Assembly: GCA_016711485.1 (NCBI GenBank)
Contig: JADJSX010000008.1
Coordinates: 467,952-531,951 of the forward strand
Source: Leptospiraceae bacterium
GTDB taxonomy: Bacteria; Spirochaetota; Leptospiria; Leptospirales; Leptospiraceae
Length of the DNA stretch: 64,000 nucleotides
Direction of reading: 5' to 3'
Shown here: piece by piece, positions 1 through 9,435 of the stretch
Position numbering within the stretch: the first letter of the stretch is position 1
How the letters are laid out: each line of letters starts with the position of its first letter
The notes under the pieces: model-generated
Database searches by the model: none
Told to the model about the DNA's origin: nothing
The model's input: only the letters and a program-made list of their open reading frames with translations
Position numbers and translations under genes: made by a program

Positions 1-79
1 TCTTTCCATAAATTACCAATTTTGCGTAAGATAAGTTAATAAATTGAAAATTTTGACTCAAAGATTTCGTAATAAACTT

Positions 80-1276
80 TTAGTTTTTACGTTTTCCTTC
101 TTTGTGATAATGTACTAGTCTGTCAAGTAATGCTAAATCGGAGCAAACGATTGAGTCTCCATCCATATGGATAAATTTGTTGTTCGTCATAAATTTCATA
201 ACTAAGTTTGTGTCACGATCTGTATATCCTAACATTTTTAATAAATCAAAAATTCCAAGTTGGAAGTCATAATCTGCTTTCGGAGCAATTTTAATTCTAT
301 TTTTCTCTACAAGTGTAAGAAGCATATCTGCAATTCGACCATTTACATCTTCAATCATAGAATTGGCAATTTTTTTGTATGCATTCCAAACTCTTTCAGA
401 GAGTACGGTTATAATTTTACTCATTAATTGCGGTTGAGTTTGTACCATAGATTCGAAATTTGATTTATTAATAGCTAGTAAATCAACATCTTCCATTGCA
501 ATCGCAGAAGCTGACCTTGGTTTGTTATCAAGGAGTGCCATTTCACCAAAAATATCACCCGGCTTCATGATATTTAGCAATACGTCATTGTCCTTGATAA
601 TTTTTGAGATTTTTACTTTTCCCTTTTGTAAAATAAATAAATCTTGCCCGGGTTCATTTTCACTAAATATCATTTGATTCTGAGTATAACTTCTGTTTGC
701 TCCACTTAGTGTTTGTACTTCTAAAGGTTGTCCTAGTTTTTTTAATTTGTCCTTTGCTTTAGAAACAAACTCTCCCTTTGGCATATATTTGAGATAACTT
801 TGGTATAAATAAACAGCACTTTCCATATTCCCTTGCGAAAAATAGTTTTCTGCCATGGAAAAAAGTAAACTTAAGTCTTCATCGCCCGACACTTTAGAAC
901 CAATTGTTTTATTGGTCTGTCCTTGGTCAAAATCCCTAAGCTTTTTTGAAAAAAAACGAATGATTTTCATTGCTAGGGCGGCATTTTTTTGAATTAATTC
1001 TCCAAAACGGTTTTGTCCAACTGCTATTAAAGTTACATTTGTCATGGCTATCGCTGACTCAATTTGCGGATATTGACTCATAGCCGCAATAACTCCAAAA
1101 AAGTCTCCCGGTCCAATTACTTCACTAGATTTTTCATTAGCTACAGGAAATGTTCTTTTTAAATTGACTTTTCCTTCTTTGATTATAAAGAACTGAGTTG
1201 CCGCCTTCCTTTCTCCTTCTAACGTGATATAAGATCCGGGGCTGAAATTTGTGATTTTAAAAAGGGAATTATCCAT
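80..1276 (-). CDS. Dual cyclic-nucleotide-binding domain protein
   Basis: A 398-aa soluble protein with two Crp-type cNMP-binding domains. The first is at about residues 12-110. The second is at about 195-310 and carries the classical pattern PGDIFGEMALLDNKPRSAS, with the Glu and Arg of the phosphate-binding cassette. The first cassette (GPGDFFGVIAAMSQYPQIES) lacks that Arg, so perhaps only the second domain binds ligand. Residues about 135-175 resemble a TPR hairpin. The C-terminal 90 residues are helical and could be a degenerate winged helix, but no clear DNA-recognition helix is seen. It is probably a cAMP-responsive effector, and an adenylate cyclase lies about 10 kb away. AAGG lies 8 nt before the ATG. 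Confidence 0.8.
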   Translation of the reverse strand: MDNSLFKITNFSPGSYITLEGERKAATQFFIIKEGKVNLKRTFPVANEKSSEVIGPGDFFGVIAAMSQYPQIESAIAMTNVTLIAVGQNRFGELIQKNAALAMKIIRFFSKKLRDFDQGQTNKTIGSKVSGDEDLSLLFSMAENYFSQGNMESAVYLYQSYLKYMPKGEFVSKAKDKLKKLGQPLEVQTLSGANRSYTQNQMIFSENEPGQDLFILQKGKVKISKIIKDNDVLLNIMKPGDIFGEMALLDNKPRSASAIAMEDVDLLAINKSNFESMVQTQPQLMSKIITVLSERVWNAYKKIANSMIEDVNGRIADMLLTLVEKNRIKIAPKADYDFQLGIFDLLKMLGYTDRDTNLVMKFMTNNKFIHMDGDSIVCSDLALLDRLVHYHKEGKRKN

Positions 1277-1359
1277 ACTTTACCTTACATAACTTTAAAC
1301 TATTCTGCCATTAATTTTACAATCAAAACTTTTCTTTTTCCTAATTTCGAATACAATGT

Positions 1360-3729
1360 TTAAATGTGGTAGGACTGAGATGTATAATAGGCAATTTTTT
1401 TATATAATTCTTCTGGGCTAAATGGTTTTGCAATAAAATCATTCATTCCTGCTTTTTTTACTTTATCGAAAGTATCAATCATCGCAGATGCTGTTAATGC
1501 TATGATTGGTACATTTTTATATCGGTTATTGGAAATATTTCGAATTGCTATTGCTGCTTCGTATCCATTTAATACTGGCATTTGTAAATCCATAAGTATG
1601 ATCGTATAATCTTTTATTTCGGCCATTTCGATTGCTTTTTGACCGTTATCTGCTATATCTACTGAAATATTCCAAAAGTTTAAAAATTCTTCTACTACAA
1701 TTTGATTAAATTTATAGTCTTCTACTAAGAGCAGAGTAATATTATTAAGAGGTATTTCGATTTGAAATTTCTCTTTTGAAATCTCAGTTGAATCAATAGA
1801 AGGGAGATCAAATGTAAGTCCAAAATAAAAATTTGATCCAATATCTATCTGACTTTCTACATAGATTTTACTATTTTGTAATTCCAATAATAACTTTGTA
1901 ATTGATAATCCTAATCCAGACCCAAATTTTATATTTGTTCTATTGTCTTTTTCTTGGGAATAACTTTCAAAAATAGAATTTAAATTTTCCGAATTGATTC
2001 CAATTCCAGTATCAATTACAGAAAAATCAATAGTAACAGAGTTTTTAGTAATTAAATTTAGTTTTAAAAATAAATAAACAGAGCCTGTTTCGGTAAATTT
2101 AATTGCGTTACTAATTAGATTATTTAATATTTGAAAAAGTCGAACTGAGTCACCTACAATTATTTGAGGTAATCGTTTATCCAATTCTACAATGAATTCA
2201 ATGTTTTTCTCTATTGCTATAGGAGAAAAAGAATTTCGAATACTTTCTACAAGGTTTACTAACTTAAATTCTTTTTTTTCGAATTCTATTTTTCTAGCTT
2301 CAATTTTACTATAATCTAATATATCATTTATAATAACTAAAAGGTTACTCACTGAGAATTTTAATATTTCTAATTTGCTAAACTGAGATTCTGATAGATT
2401 GTCACGCAATAATAAACTCACAATGGCTGAAATTAAATTCATCGGAGTTCGAATTTCATGGCTCATATAAGCAAGAAAATCACTTTTAACTTTTGTTAAT
2501 TTTTCGGCTGTTTCTTTTGCTTCTGTAAGTTCTTTAGTTCTTTCGCTTATTTTATTTTCTAAATCTAACATGTAACCGTTTAATTTCTGATTCGACTCTT
2601 TTATGGTTTCTGACATTTGATTAAAGGAATTTGCTAAAATTCCAAATTCGTCTTTAGAATCAGTGACAATTCTATAATTGTATTCTCCTTCTTTAACCTT
2701 TTCTGTAGCTACAATAAGTTCATTAATCGGTTTAACTAAATGGTTTGCAAGATAAAAAGTAACTAACAGTGTAACGGATAAAGCAATAAAAAAAGCGATA
2801 ATAGAAGTGTTTACGAATTTTTCCTTAAACCGTATAATGTCTCTTTCAGAAACGTCAAATATTACTAACCCGACTGCGTTCTTTTTTGAATCTAAAATAA
2901 TTACTTTAGAAGTAAGAACTTTTCCATAAGTCGTATCTACAAAATCATTATCTATATTTGATTTTTTATCCTCTAAAAGTTTTTTCAATTTAAGAATATT
3001 TTCTTTGTTATCAATATAAATATCTCCGGGTCTAGAATATAAAGATCCTTTTTTTACAAACGTATAAATAACTTCATTGGTTTCATTTAAATAAGTTATT
3101 TTAGAAACACGTTGGAGATCTGTATTAGAATTAAATGGAGACAAATCTGCATATACCTCAAATGGACTAATCGAATTTACCGAAAAAACAAAATTCCCGT
3201 CTATATATAATTTTTCTTTCTTGTTTTCTGTTCTAAAAGAGACTGGAATATCTCCTTTTGGAGTATTTATTGTAAAATCTTTTGTGAAATTTTTTTGCCT
3301 ATCGTATACATTTAATTTATTCTTTTTATCTAAGTAGGAATAAAAACCAAAGTCCACAGTTTCAACCCAGAACACCGGTGATTCTTGGGTATTTCCTGAA
3401 ATATTGTAAACAAATTGTCCTTTAACTGCATCCCAAGATATCGTGTATAAAAAAGTATTTTCCCCATACCCTTCAAGAGCGTTAGCTAGAATTTTTTGTG
3501 TTTTCCAGAAGTCTGGATCGTTTTGAGCGTCTGGGTGATTCCACTTGTTGTGTTTGTCTCCATCGATTGCAGAAGCAATTATATGGGAATTTCTTAGTTT
3601 ATCTTCCTTTAATTTTTCAAGAAACATATCTATGGAGGTTTTATATATCAAAAATCCAATGAATATCGATATCGAAATAGAAAAAAGTGTTATGCCTGTA
3701 AATAGTTTTGTTCGAATGGAGAATTTCAT
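1360..3729 (-). CDS. Hybrid sensor histidine kinase/response regulator
   Basis: A 789-aa membrane kinase. TM1 is at about 10-30, followed by a periplasmic sensor region of about 275 residues (no family recognised), TM2 at about 306-328, HAMP at about 330-383 and a short coiled coil. HisKA has its phospho-acceptor His at about 424 (SHEIRTPMN). The HATPase domain has an N-box (NLISNAIKF), G1 (DTGIGI) and G2 (GSGLGLSIT). The C-terminal receiver has Asp at about 714 (LMDLQMPVLNG) and the conserved Lys in AKPF. All catalytic boxes look intact, so phosphorelay to a separate HPt protein is likely. No HPt or output regulator is adjacent. It may share a promoter region with the divergent gene starting at 3789. 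Confidence 0.93.
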   Translation of the reverse strand: MKFSIRTKLFTGITLFSISISIFIGFLIYKTSIDMFLEKLKEDKLRNSHIIASAIDGDKHNKWNHPDAQNDPDFWKTQKILANALEGYGENTFLYTISWDAVKGQFVYNISGNTQESPVFWVETVDFGFYSYLDKKNKLNVYDRQKNFTKDFTINTPKGDIPVSFRTENKKEKLYIDGNFVFSVNSISPFEVYADLSPFNSNTDLQRVSKITYLNETNEVIYTFVKKGSLYSRPGDIYIDNKENILKLKKLLEDKKSNIDNDFVDTTYGKVLTSKVIILDSKKNAVGLVIFDVSERDIIRFKEKFVNTSIIAFFIALSVTLLVTFYLANHLVKPINELIVATEKVKEGEYNYRIVTDSKDEFGILANSFNQMSETIKESNQKLNGYMLDLENKISERTKELTEAKETAEKLTKVKSDFLAYMSHEIRTPMNLISAIVSLLLRDNLSESQFSKLEILKFSVSNLLVIINDILDYSKIEARKIEFEKKEFKLVNLVESIRNSFSPIAIEKNIEFIVELDKRLPQIIVGDSVRLFQILNNLISNAIKFTETGSVYLFLKLNLITKNSVTIDFSVIDTGIGINSENLNSIFESYSQEKDNRTNIKFGSGLGLSITKLLLELQNSKIYVESQIDIGSNFYFGLTFDLPSIDSTEISKEKFQIEIPLNNITLLLVEDYKFNQIVVEEFLNFWNISVDIADNGQKAIEMAEIKDYTIILMDLQMPVLNGYEAAIAIRNISNNRYKNVPIIALTASAMIDTFDKVKKAGMNDFIAKPFSPEELYKKIAYYTSQSYHI

Positions 3730-3788
3730 TTAGCTGTAAACAATATACTTTTTCTTGCTAAATTTGAATATTAAATTTCGATAGGAAA

Positions 3789-4493
3789 ATGACAATCGAA
3801 CCACTTTCTTTAGGCTGCCCATGGTCGAATTTTTTACCACCTACCATTCAATTTTGTGAACGTAATCTGTGTTCTTATATTACAACTCCAGCAAATACAT
3901 GGTCAAACTTGTCTTATATTTTCATCGGTATATTTTTATTATTCAAAATTAGAAAAAAAAATACACCTAGATATTTAACGTTATTTCCCATAGCCGCAAT
4001 TTTGACTGGTATTGCCTCTTTTTTATACCATGCAAGTTTTACGTTTTTATTTCAATTTTTTGACTTATCATCTATGTATCTTTTTTCTTGTATTTTATTA
4101 GTACTTAATTGGCAACGAATTCGACCATTAGAAATTTCTAAATTAATTTCTCTATTTTTTATACTAATTCTAAGTTCGATAATTCTACTTTATTTTTTTA
4201 AAAAATATGGAATTCTTATTTTTGGATTACACTTAGTAATTGCTATATGTCTTGAGTATAGAATTTATTTATCTCAAAAATCATCTAAATTTTCTGGATT
4301 AAAATATTATACTAATTTTCTATTTGCTATTTTTTGTTTTTTTCTAGCACTTTTTATTTGGATTTTAGATTTCAAAAAAATTATTTGTTATCCTGATAAC
4401 CATATTTTGCAGGGACATGCGGTTTGGCATATACTTACTTCTTTTTGTTATTTGTTTCTATTTCGGTTTTATGATGAAATAAAGAGTATTTAG
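3789..4493 (+). CDS. Ceramidase/CREST-family membrane protein
   Basis: A 234-aa protein with about seven membrane segments. The N-terminal FCERNLCSYITTPANTWSN pattern, a Ser and His in SFLYHASF, an Asp in FFDLSS and a late HAVWH motif match the metal-binding Ser/His/Asp/HxxxH set of the CREST superfamily, which includes alkaline ceramidases and PAQR receptors. These are metal-dependent membrane hydrolases. The substrate cannot be read from sequence and need not be ceramide. The gene's last 59 bases overlap the end of the convergent GH3-like gene. AGG lies 5 nt before the ATG. Confidence 0.75.
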   Translation: MTIEPLSLGCPWSNFLPPTIQFCERNLCSYITTPANTWSNLSYIFIGIFLLFKIRKKNTPRYLTLFPIAAILTGIASFLYHASFTFLFQFFDLSSMYLFSCILLVLNWQRIRPLEISKLISLFFILILSSIILLYFFKKYGILIFGLHLVIAICLEYRIYLSQKSSKFSGLKYYTNFLFAIFCFFLALFIWILDFKKIICYPDNHILQGHAVWHILTSFCYLFLFRFYDEIKSI

Positions 4494-6069
4494 TTGTTCC
4501 AAGCGGCGCATTTTTTATTTTTGATTCTAAGAAAATTTTCATTGAATCACTAGGGAGAGATTCAATTTTAAATCTAGCCAATTGTCCTGATTTACGAGCT
4601 TGTGCGTAATAGATATTATCCGTTAAGGCGGAATCTATAGAATTTGCTAGATCCTCATTATTAAATTGATTTAAAGTTTCTAGAAATAAAATATACATAC
4701 CAATATTTTCTTTCACTTCAGGTTTCACATAGTAAAATTCTGGAATAATTTTCTTTTTTTGAAATTCTGACTTTAATACAGCATTTAAATAGACTTCACT
4801 TAGTTTTTCTCCTACAAGGTCAGATATAGTTTCCTCTTTTCCTAAAAATCGGAAAGCAGGAATTTGATTGAATTTTCCGGCTAATTGAATTTGATCCTTA
4901 GTGGCATATCGATATAATCCTCCGCCTGTAGTCAAAATTACTTCATATATTGAATCTGGTTTTACTTCATTTGCTAATACAATGGAACCTGATTTTATAT
5001 CCCTAAATTCGAAAAAATGGGAATTTATCGCGAGTAAATTACCTGAAAATTCTTCCAAAAACACTGGAAAAGTTATAAATCCCTCAGTGGATAATAATCC
5101 TTTTCCTTGGATTTTAGTATTGGGGAATTTTTTTTCTATTTCACTAATGAATAATTTCGAATTTCCTTCTGTCCAAAGGCTAATTAAGGTTAAGTGCTTC
5201 CAAACTTTTTCCCAAAATAAATTATCATCTAGAGAAATGGTTCTTAAATATTTTGCCCTATTTGGGTTTTTAGATAATTTTTTTCGTAATGTTATTTCAA
5301 TTTCTGAATCTATTTTTACAGAAATAGTTCCGTTTTCCATATCCTTTAATAATAATTGAGAAATTTCTTTATAATAATCTAAAAGTATTTTTAAATAACT
5401 TGGACTCCATACAGAAATTAATCGAAGCTCTGGATCAGACATTAAAAAAAGTAGAGTAATATATTTAAAATCATTAAAGTTTGAAATTTTAGATACAATA
5501 GAAGGGACTGACTGGATTGAGTTAACTAAAAGTTTTTCTAATATTCCAAAGTATAATGGATTTTCTTCAAAGCTGACAGGTATTTTTGAGTTATATTTTT
5601 CTTTATTTAGAACGGGAGTTACAGTCCAGTATGCGCGACCTCTACATAAATCGGGAAAATTTTCAAATAAATTATATACCCATGCTCCTAAAGATTCTTC
5701 AAATTCTTTTTTTAAACTAACGTTATATGGTATCCATTTGGAGGAGTTGGTTGTTCCGCTTGTAAGTGTAAAACGGGTAAAAGGATCAAAACTTAGTATG
5801 CCTTTTTTTCCATTTCGAATTTGTTCCAAATAGTGTTTATAATCTTCATACTCTGTGACGGGTACTTTTTCTTGGTAATCTTTTATATTTCGAATCGATT
5901 TAAAGGTATATCGTTTTCCATAACTGGTATTTTGGTTTTTTTTTAGTAAATTTAGTAGATACGTTTCTTGAATCTGAGCCATATTATTGGATGCTTTTAT
6001 GAAATTGTCAAATTTACTTTTGGAGAGCATTTTCCAGATTTTATTTGATAAATAGGTGATATAGTTCAT
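4435..6069 (-). CDS. GH3 auxin-responsive-promoter family protein (acyl-adenylating enzyme)
   Basis: A 544-aa protein of the GH3 family (adenylate-forming enzymes best known from plants, where they conjugate acyl acids to amino acids). Visible features are an N-terminal helical segment, the nucleotide-binding loop TLTSGTTNSSKWIPY at about 101-115, an STEGF motif at about 325 and the TTGGGLYRYATKD motif at about 380-395. Length matches bacterial members of about 500-550 aa. The bacterial substrate is unknown. The 3' end overlaps the convergent ceramidase-like gene by 59 bp. The 5' flank holds a long intergenic stretch with a palindromic repeat. AAGGAAA lies upstream of the ATG. Confidence 0.85.
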   Translation of the reverse strand: MNYITYLSNKIWKMLSKSKFDNFIKASNNMAQIQETYLLNLLKKNQNTSYGKRYTFKSIRNIKDYQEKVPVTEYEDYKHYLEQIRNGKKGILSFDPFTRFTLTSGTTNSSKWIPYNVSLKKEFEESLGAWVYNLFENFPDLCRGRAYWTVTPVLNKEKYNSKIPVSFEENPLYFGILEKLLVNSIQSVPSIVSKISNFNDFKYITLLFLMSDPELRLISVWSPSYLKILLDYYKEISQLLLKDMENGTISVKIDSEIEITLRKKLSKNPNRAKYLRTISLDDNLFWEKVWKHLTLISLWTEGNSKLFISEIEKKFPNTKIQGKGLLSTEGFITFPVFLEEFSGNLLAINSHFFEFRDIKSGSIVLANEVKPDSIYEVILTTGGGLYRYATKDQIQLAGKFNQIPAFRFLGKEETISDLVGEKLSEVYLNAVLKSEFQKKKIIPEFYYVKPEVKENIGMYILFLETLNQFNNEDLANSIDSALTDNIYYAQARKSGQLARFKIESLPSDSMKIFLESKIKNAPLGTTKYSLFHHKTEIETNNKKK

Positions 6070-6771
6070 TTTAATTTCCTTTTTCTAAAGCTCTTACAAT
6101 AAATGGACGTAGATTATTCCAAACAAAGTAAGTAAATTACCTTACATTATCATTTCATTAAAAAAGAAATAAGAAATAAGAATGAAAAGAAATATTAACC
6201 TTCAAAGGAAACTTGGACCCGTCCTATTTTTTTATTCAATATCGAAAATTACAACAGGTTTTTCCCCTATCGCTTAATTAGCTATCCCTAAGTTGATATA
6301 TCGGAAGCTATTGATTTAATTACCATATTTGCATTTTCTAATATTCTTAAATTGACTTTAATTTTAAATTTTTACCTTTTTGCGTTACATCAGTTATTAA
6401 ATTTTATATATGCATTCATGTTTCTGTAGTTAGATGCAATCTCTAAATTTGTACAATGCCCTGTGTAATTTATCTTTTTCCTGAATATCGGCAACTAAAA
6501 AATTTGCATTTTTTCCCTTTGATTAAATAATCCGTACGGATTTGAGCTTGGTGTTATTCGCACTTAATCATATATGTCGCCAAACGTTTATGTCATTAAG
6601 TTTAGAATTTTTCACCAAGTAGAAGGCTACGACAGTAGATAAACACGGATAGATTTAATAAGTCTCAGTTTATTAGATTTCTGAATCGTAAATGTCTACG
6701 TTAGCGAGATTAAAAATTTGGGTACTACTTACTTTTGAATGACTAATTTACCATTTAAAAGTAAGTTAGTT
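6070..6771. other. Long intergenic region with no gene seen
   Basis: About 700 bp without a credible reading frame or tRNA-like structure. It contains the degenerate repeat copy at 6136-6389 and an inverted repeat at 6727-6740/6753-6766 (14-bp arms, one mismatch) just past the msrA stop. The stem could end msrA transcription but lacks a good T-run. The remainder is AT-rich with nothing I can assign. Confidence 0.5.
6136..6389. repeat. Degenerate copy of palindromic repeat family 2
   Basis: The left end reads TTACCTTACATTATCATT, as in the hairpin at 37162. Further in, ATTGATTTAATTA and GCATTTTCTAATATTCTT match 37266-37304 nearly base for base. The right end TTTTTGCGT matches the one at 37335-37343. 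The hairpin arms are decayed. It therefore looks like an older copy of the element present at 37162-37352. Confidence 0.6.
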
Positions 6772-7284
6772 CTACGAACCAAATACTTTTCTATACTTCT
6801 CTACTTTCGGTTTTACAACATAGGCACAATAAGAGTTGTACGGATTATTACGAAAATAATTTTGGTGGTAGTCTTCTGCAGGATAAAAAATTTCTAGTGG
6901 GACAATATCTGTAACAATAGGATTCTTCCAGTTAGCCGCTGCAGAAGTTTTAGAGGATTCTGCGATTTGTTTTTGTAGATCATTGTGGTAGAATATAATG
7001 GAACGGTATTGTGTTCCTTGGTCATTTCCTTGTCGATTCAGAGTAGTTGGGTCGTGCACAGTCCAAAATATATCTAAAATTTTTTCCAATGAAATAATAT
7101 TGGGATCAAATTCAATTTGCACTACTTCAGCATGACCGGTTGTTTCATCACATACTTCCTTATAAGTGGGATTTTTTTTATGCCCCCCCGCATAACCAGA
7201 CGTAACCGATTTTACGCCATCTACCAATTGATATACAGCTTCTAAACACCAAAAACACCCACCGCCTATAGTTGTTTGTTCCAT
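6772..7284 (-). CDS. msrA: Peptide-methionine (S)-S-oxide reductase MsrA
   Basis: A 170-aa MsrA that reduces the S-epimer of methionine sulfoxide in proteins and free methionine. The catalytic motif GGCFWC is at 8-13 (Cys10 nucleophile), followed by SGYAGG and TTGHAEVVQIEFDP typical of the family. Length is normal for a single-domain MsrA. No MsrB domain is fused or adjacent. There is no signal peptide, so it should be cytoplasmic. It appears monocistronic. Confidence 0.97.
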   Translation of the reverse strand: MEQTTIGGGCFWCLEAVYQLVDGVKSVTSGYAGGHKKNPTYKEVCDETTGHAEVVQIEFDPNIISLEKILDIFWTVHDPTTLNRQGNDQGTQYRSIIFYHNDLQKQIAESSKTSAAANWKNPIVTDIVPLEIFYPAEDYHQNYFRNNPYNSYCAYVVKPKVEKYRKVFGS

Positions 7285-7459
7285 TTTTAATCCTTTTTTT
7301 CATAATTGAAATTTATCTTAAAACAAACAAGGATTTTGTATGAATTAGATAGATTTCTGTAAGAGTTTCTTTATTTTATTTTCAAAATAATTTCTTGACA
7401 CAATTTATATCCTCGAATATATTCATCGATTCTAAAATGCTTTTTAGAAAGGACTATGT

Positions 7460-8101
7460 ATGAAGTGGACTATTTTATTAAACTTGATTTTTTTCTGTAT
7501 GTATTGTGCAACTGAAGAGGTCAAAGAGAATAAACCAGCTGTAATTGAAACTCCCAAATCGGAAGTGGTACAACCAGCTAAAACAGATTCTAAGCCTAGA
7601 TATCTTGATATAGATTTTGCAAAAGAAAGATTACTCAAAGATCAGACGGATGCAGAAAAAGTTGGTAAAGCGAAGGCGTTGATTCATGAAGCAAATACGC
7701 TTTCTAAATTAAAGAAAAATGATGATGCAATATTAAAATTTGAAGAAGCATTTGGATATGGCACAGACGGCGAGGCTTATTATCGATATGGAAATACTCT
7801 TTCGAATATTCAAAAACTAGAAGAGTCAATTCAAGCCTATGATATCGCACTTGAGTTAGGTTATGAAAAACCTTATTACGCTTTATACAACAAAGCTTGT
7901 TCTTTTAGTATGTTAAAGAATGCAGAAGAATCGTTTAAATATATTTTAATAGCTGTGGATAAAGGGTATAAGGCAATTCCTTACATGCAAGAAGATCCTG
8001 ATTTAGAATACATTCGCTCTTTACCGGAATGGAAATCGAAATATAAAGAAATAAAAAAACGTTTTAAAGAGCGAGATGAATTAGAAAAAACTAAAGGTTA
8101 A
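7460..8101 (+). CDS. TPR-containing lipoprotein
   Basis: A 213-aa protein. The signal peptide MKWTILLNLIFFCMYC ends in a spirochaete-type lipobox with the probable lipidated Cys16, followed by an acidic, Pro/Lys-rich linker. Residues about 65-180 form TPR-like helical pairs (KLKKNDDAILKFEEAFGYG, SNIQKLEESIQAYDIALELG). It is likely a membrane-anchored scaffold whose partner is unknown. GAAAGGA lies about 10 nt before the ATG. Its stop codon shares bases with that of the convergent metallophosphoesterase gene (TTAA at 8098-8101). Confidence 0.8.
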   Translation: MKWTILLNLIFFCMYCATEEVKENKPAVIETPKSEVVQPAKTDSKPRYLDIDFAKERLLKDQTDAEKVGKAKALIHEANTLSKLKKNDDAILKFEEAFGYGTDGEAYYRYGNTLSNIQKLEESIQAYDIALELGYEKPYYALYNKACSFSMLKNAEESFKYILIAVDKGYKAIPYMQEDPDLEYIRSLPEWKSKYKEIKKRFKERDELEKTKG

Positions 8102-9363
8102 TTCAAATTAGCCTTTGTTAAGTTAATTACTGAAATTTCTGCTGGGGCCCCAATTCTAAGAGGCGGTCCCCAGTATCCTGTCCCACTGCTTACATATAAC
8201 CAAGTGTTTTCATGTTTATATAGACCAGCTACAAATCTTTGGAATAAATGTATTAAAATATTTCCAGGAAAATACTGTCCTCCGTGTGTATGCCCTGAAA
8301 GCTGTAAATCAAATCCAGCTTTAGTTGCTTCAAGAACACTGTTAGGTTGGTGCGCAAGTAGAACTTTAAAATCAGAATTTTCGGTTGATTCTATTGATTT
8401 AAAAGGGTCAGAAGTATGGGACGGAAAGATAGTATGCGCCTTATAGTCAGTAACTCCTGCCAGTAAAAGTTTAGAATTGCCGTGTTGAATTATTTTATTT
8501 TCATTTAGAAGAACATTTATTCCAAGTTTTTTAATTTCCGAAATCCAAGATAATACTCCAGAGTAGTATTCATGATTACCCGTCACAAAAAAAGTTCCGT
8601 ACTTTGATTTTAAATTTCCTAAAGGTTCAATATGATTTTTTAGTTTATGGACAGAACCATCCACCAAATCTCCAGTAATCGAAACTAAGTCTGGGTTTAG
8701 GGAGTTGATCCTCGCCACAATGGATTCTAAAAATTCCTTTCGAATCGTTGGACCGATGTGAATATCTGAAATTTGTATAATTTTAAATCCAACTAAGTCG
8801 GGATGTAATTCTGTAACTGGAATATTTATTTGTTTAATTTCTACTTTGTGTATTGCCCTGTAAAATCCATACCCAGTGAGGCTAACGGCCGTTAATGCTA
8901 TCGAAGGTTTTAAAAAACTCATAAAAAATTCTTTTCGACTGATGGAATTAGAACTAACGGTAAGTATTTCTGGTGTTTTGCGGAATACTGAGAGTATCCA
9001 GTTAATTCCATTTACAATTCCAAAAGATAAATCATGAAATACCATCAAACTAAATAGAATTGTAATAAAACCTAAACTAATAAATGCAACAAAAGAAAGT
9101 GTTTTTTGCCAATCTGAATCTTCCAAAAAAAGACTAGATAGGTAAGATGCTGGAGTAAGTAAAGTTAATACAAAAAGTAAACTCCAAAATCCAAGTTTAG
9201 GAGCCATTGTCAAATTCCAGTCATCTAAAATTCTACTGCCTACATAATAATATGCGCTGCCGATGATGATCGTAAATACACCAATAAATATTATAAATCT
9301 TTGCAAATTTTTCCTCCTTTCGTTTGACCTTTGATATATGGTGAGGTTCCCGTATTTATCCAA
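8098..9363 (-). CDS. Membrane-anchored metallophosphoesterase
   Basis: A 421-aa protein. Three to four membrane helices are seen at about 20-42, 57-80, 88-112 and 150-168, then a calcineurin-like phosphoesterase domain from about residue 180. All metal motifs are present: DxH (D200, H202), GDLVD, GNHEY, a His in LAHQP and GHTHGGQ. The architecture matches the YkuE/YaeI group, some of which act on lipid phosphates such as UDP-diacylglucosamine. The exact substrate is inferred only by family. It is divergent from the DEAD-box gene with 72 bp between them. Confidence 0.88.
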   Translation of the reverse strand: MDKYGNLTIYQRSNERRKNLQRFIIFIGVFTIIIGSAYYYVGSRILDDWNLTMAPKLGFWSLLFVLTLLTPASYLSSLFLEDSDWQKTLSFVAFISLGFITILFSLMVFHDLSFGIVNGINWILSVFRKTPEILTVSSNSISRKEFFMSFLKPSIALTAVSLTGYGFYRAIHKVEIKQINIPVTELHPDLVGFKIIQISDIHIGPTIRKEFLESIVARINSLNPDLVSITGDLVDGSVHKLKNHIEPLGNLKSKYGTFFVTGNHEYYSGVLSWISEIKKLGINVLLNENKIIQHGNSKLLLAGVTDYKAHTIFPSHTSDPFKSIESTENSDFKVLLAHQPNSVLEATKAGFDLQLSGHTHGGQYFPGNILIHLFQRFVAGLYKHENTWLYVSSGTGYWGPPLRIGAPAEISVINLTKANLN

Positions 9364-9435
9364 GGGACAAAAGCCACGTCCTAAATCAGGCTAAATAAGG
9401 GCTATCCCTCCTAAGGTCGAATGAAAACATGACTT

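Noticed and set aside
1277..1290. TACCTTAC before the cNMP gene as another family 2 end
   Set aside because: On the coding strand it reads GTAAGGTAAAG directly before the ATG, so it may simply be a Shine-Dalgarno. TAAGGT also precedes other genes here, for example at 44271-44280 and 56490-56500.
6727..6766. Inverted repeat after msrA as a terminator
   Set aside because: The stem is long but weak in GC and not followed by a T-run on the msrA strand, so I kept it only as a note in the intergenic entry.
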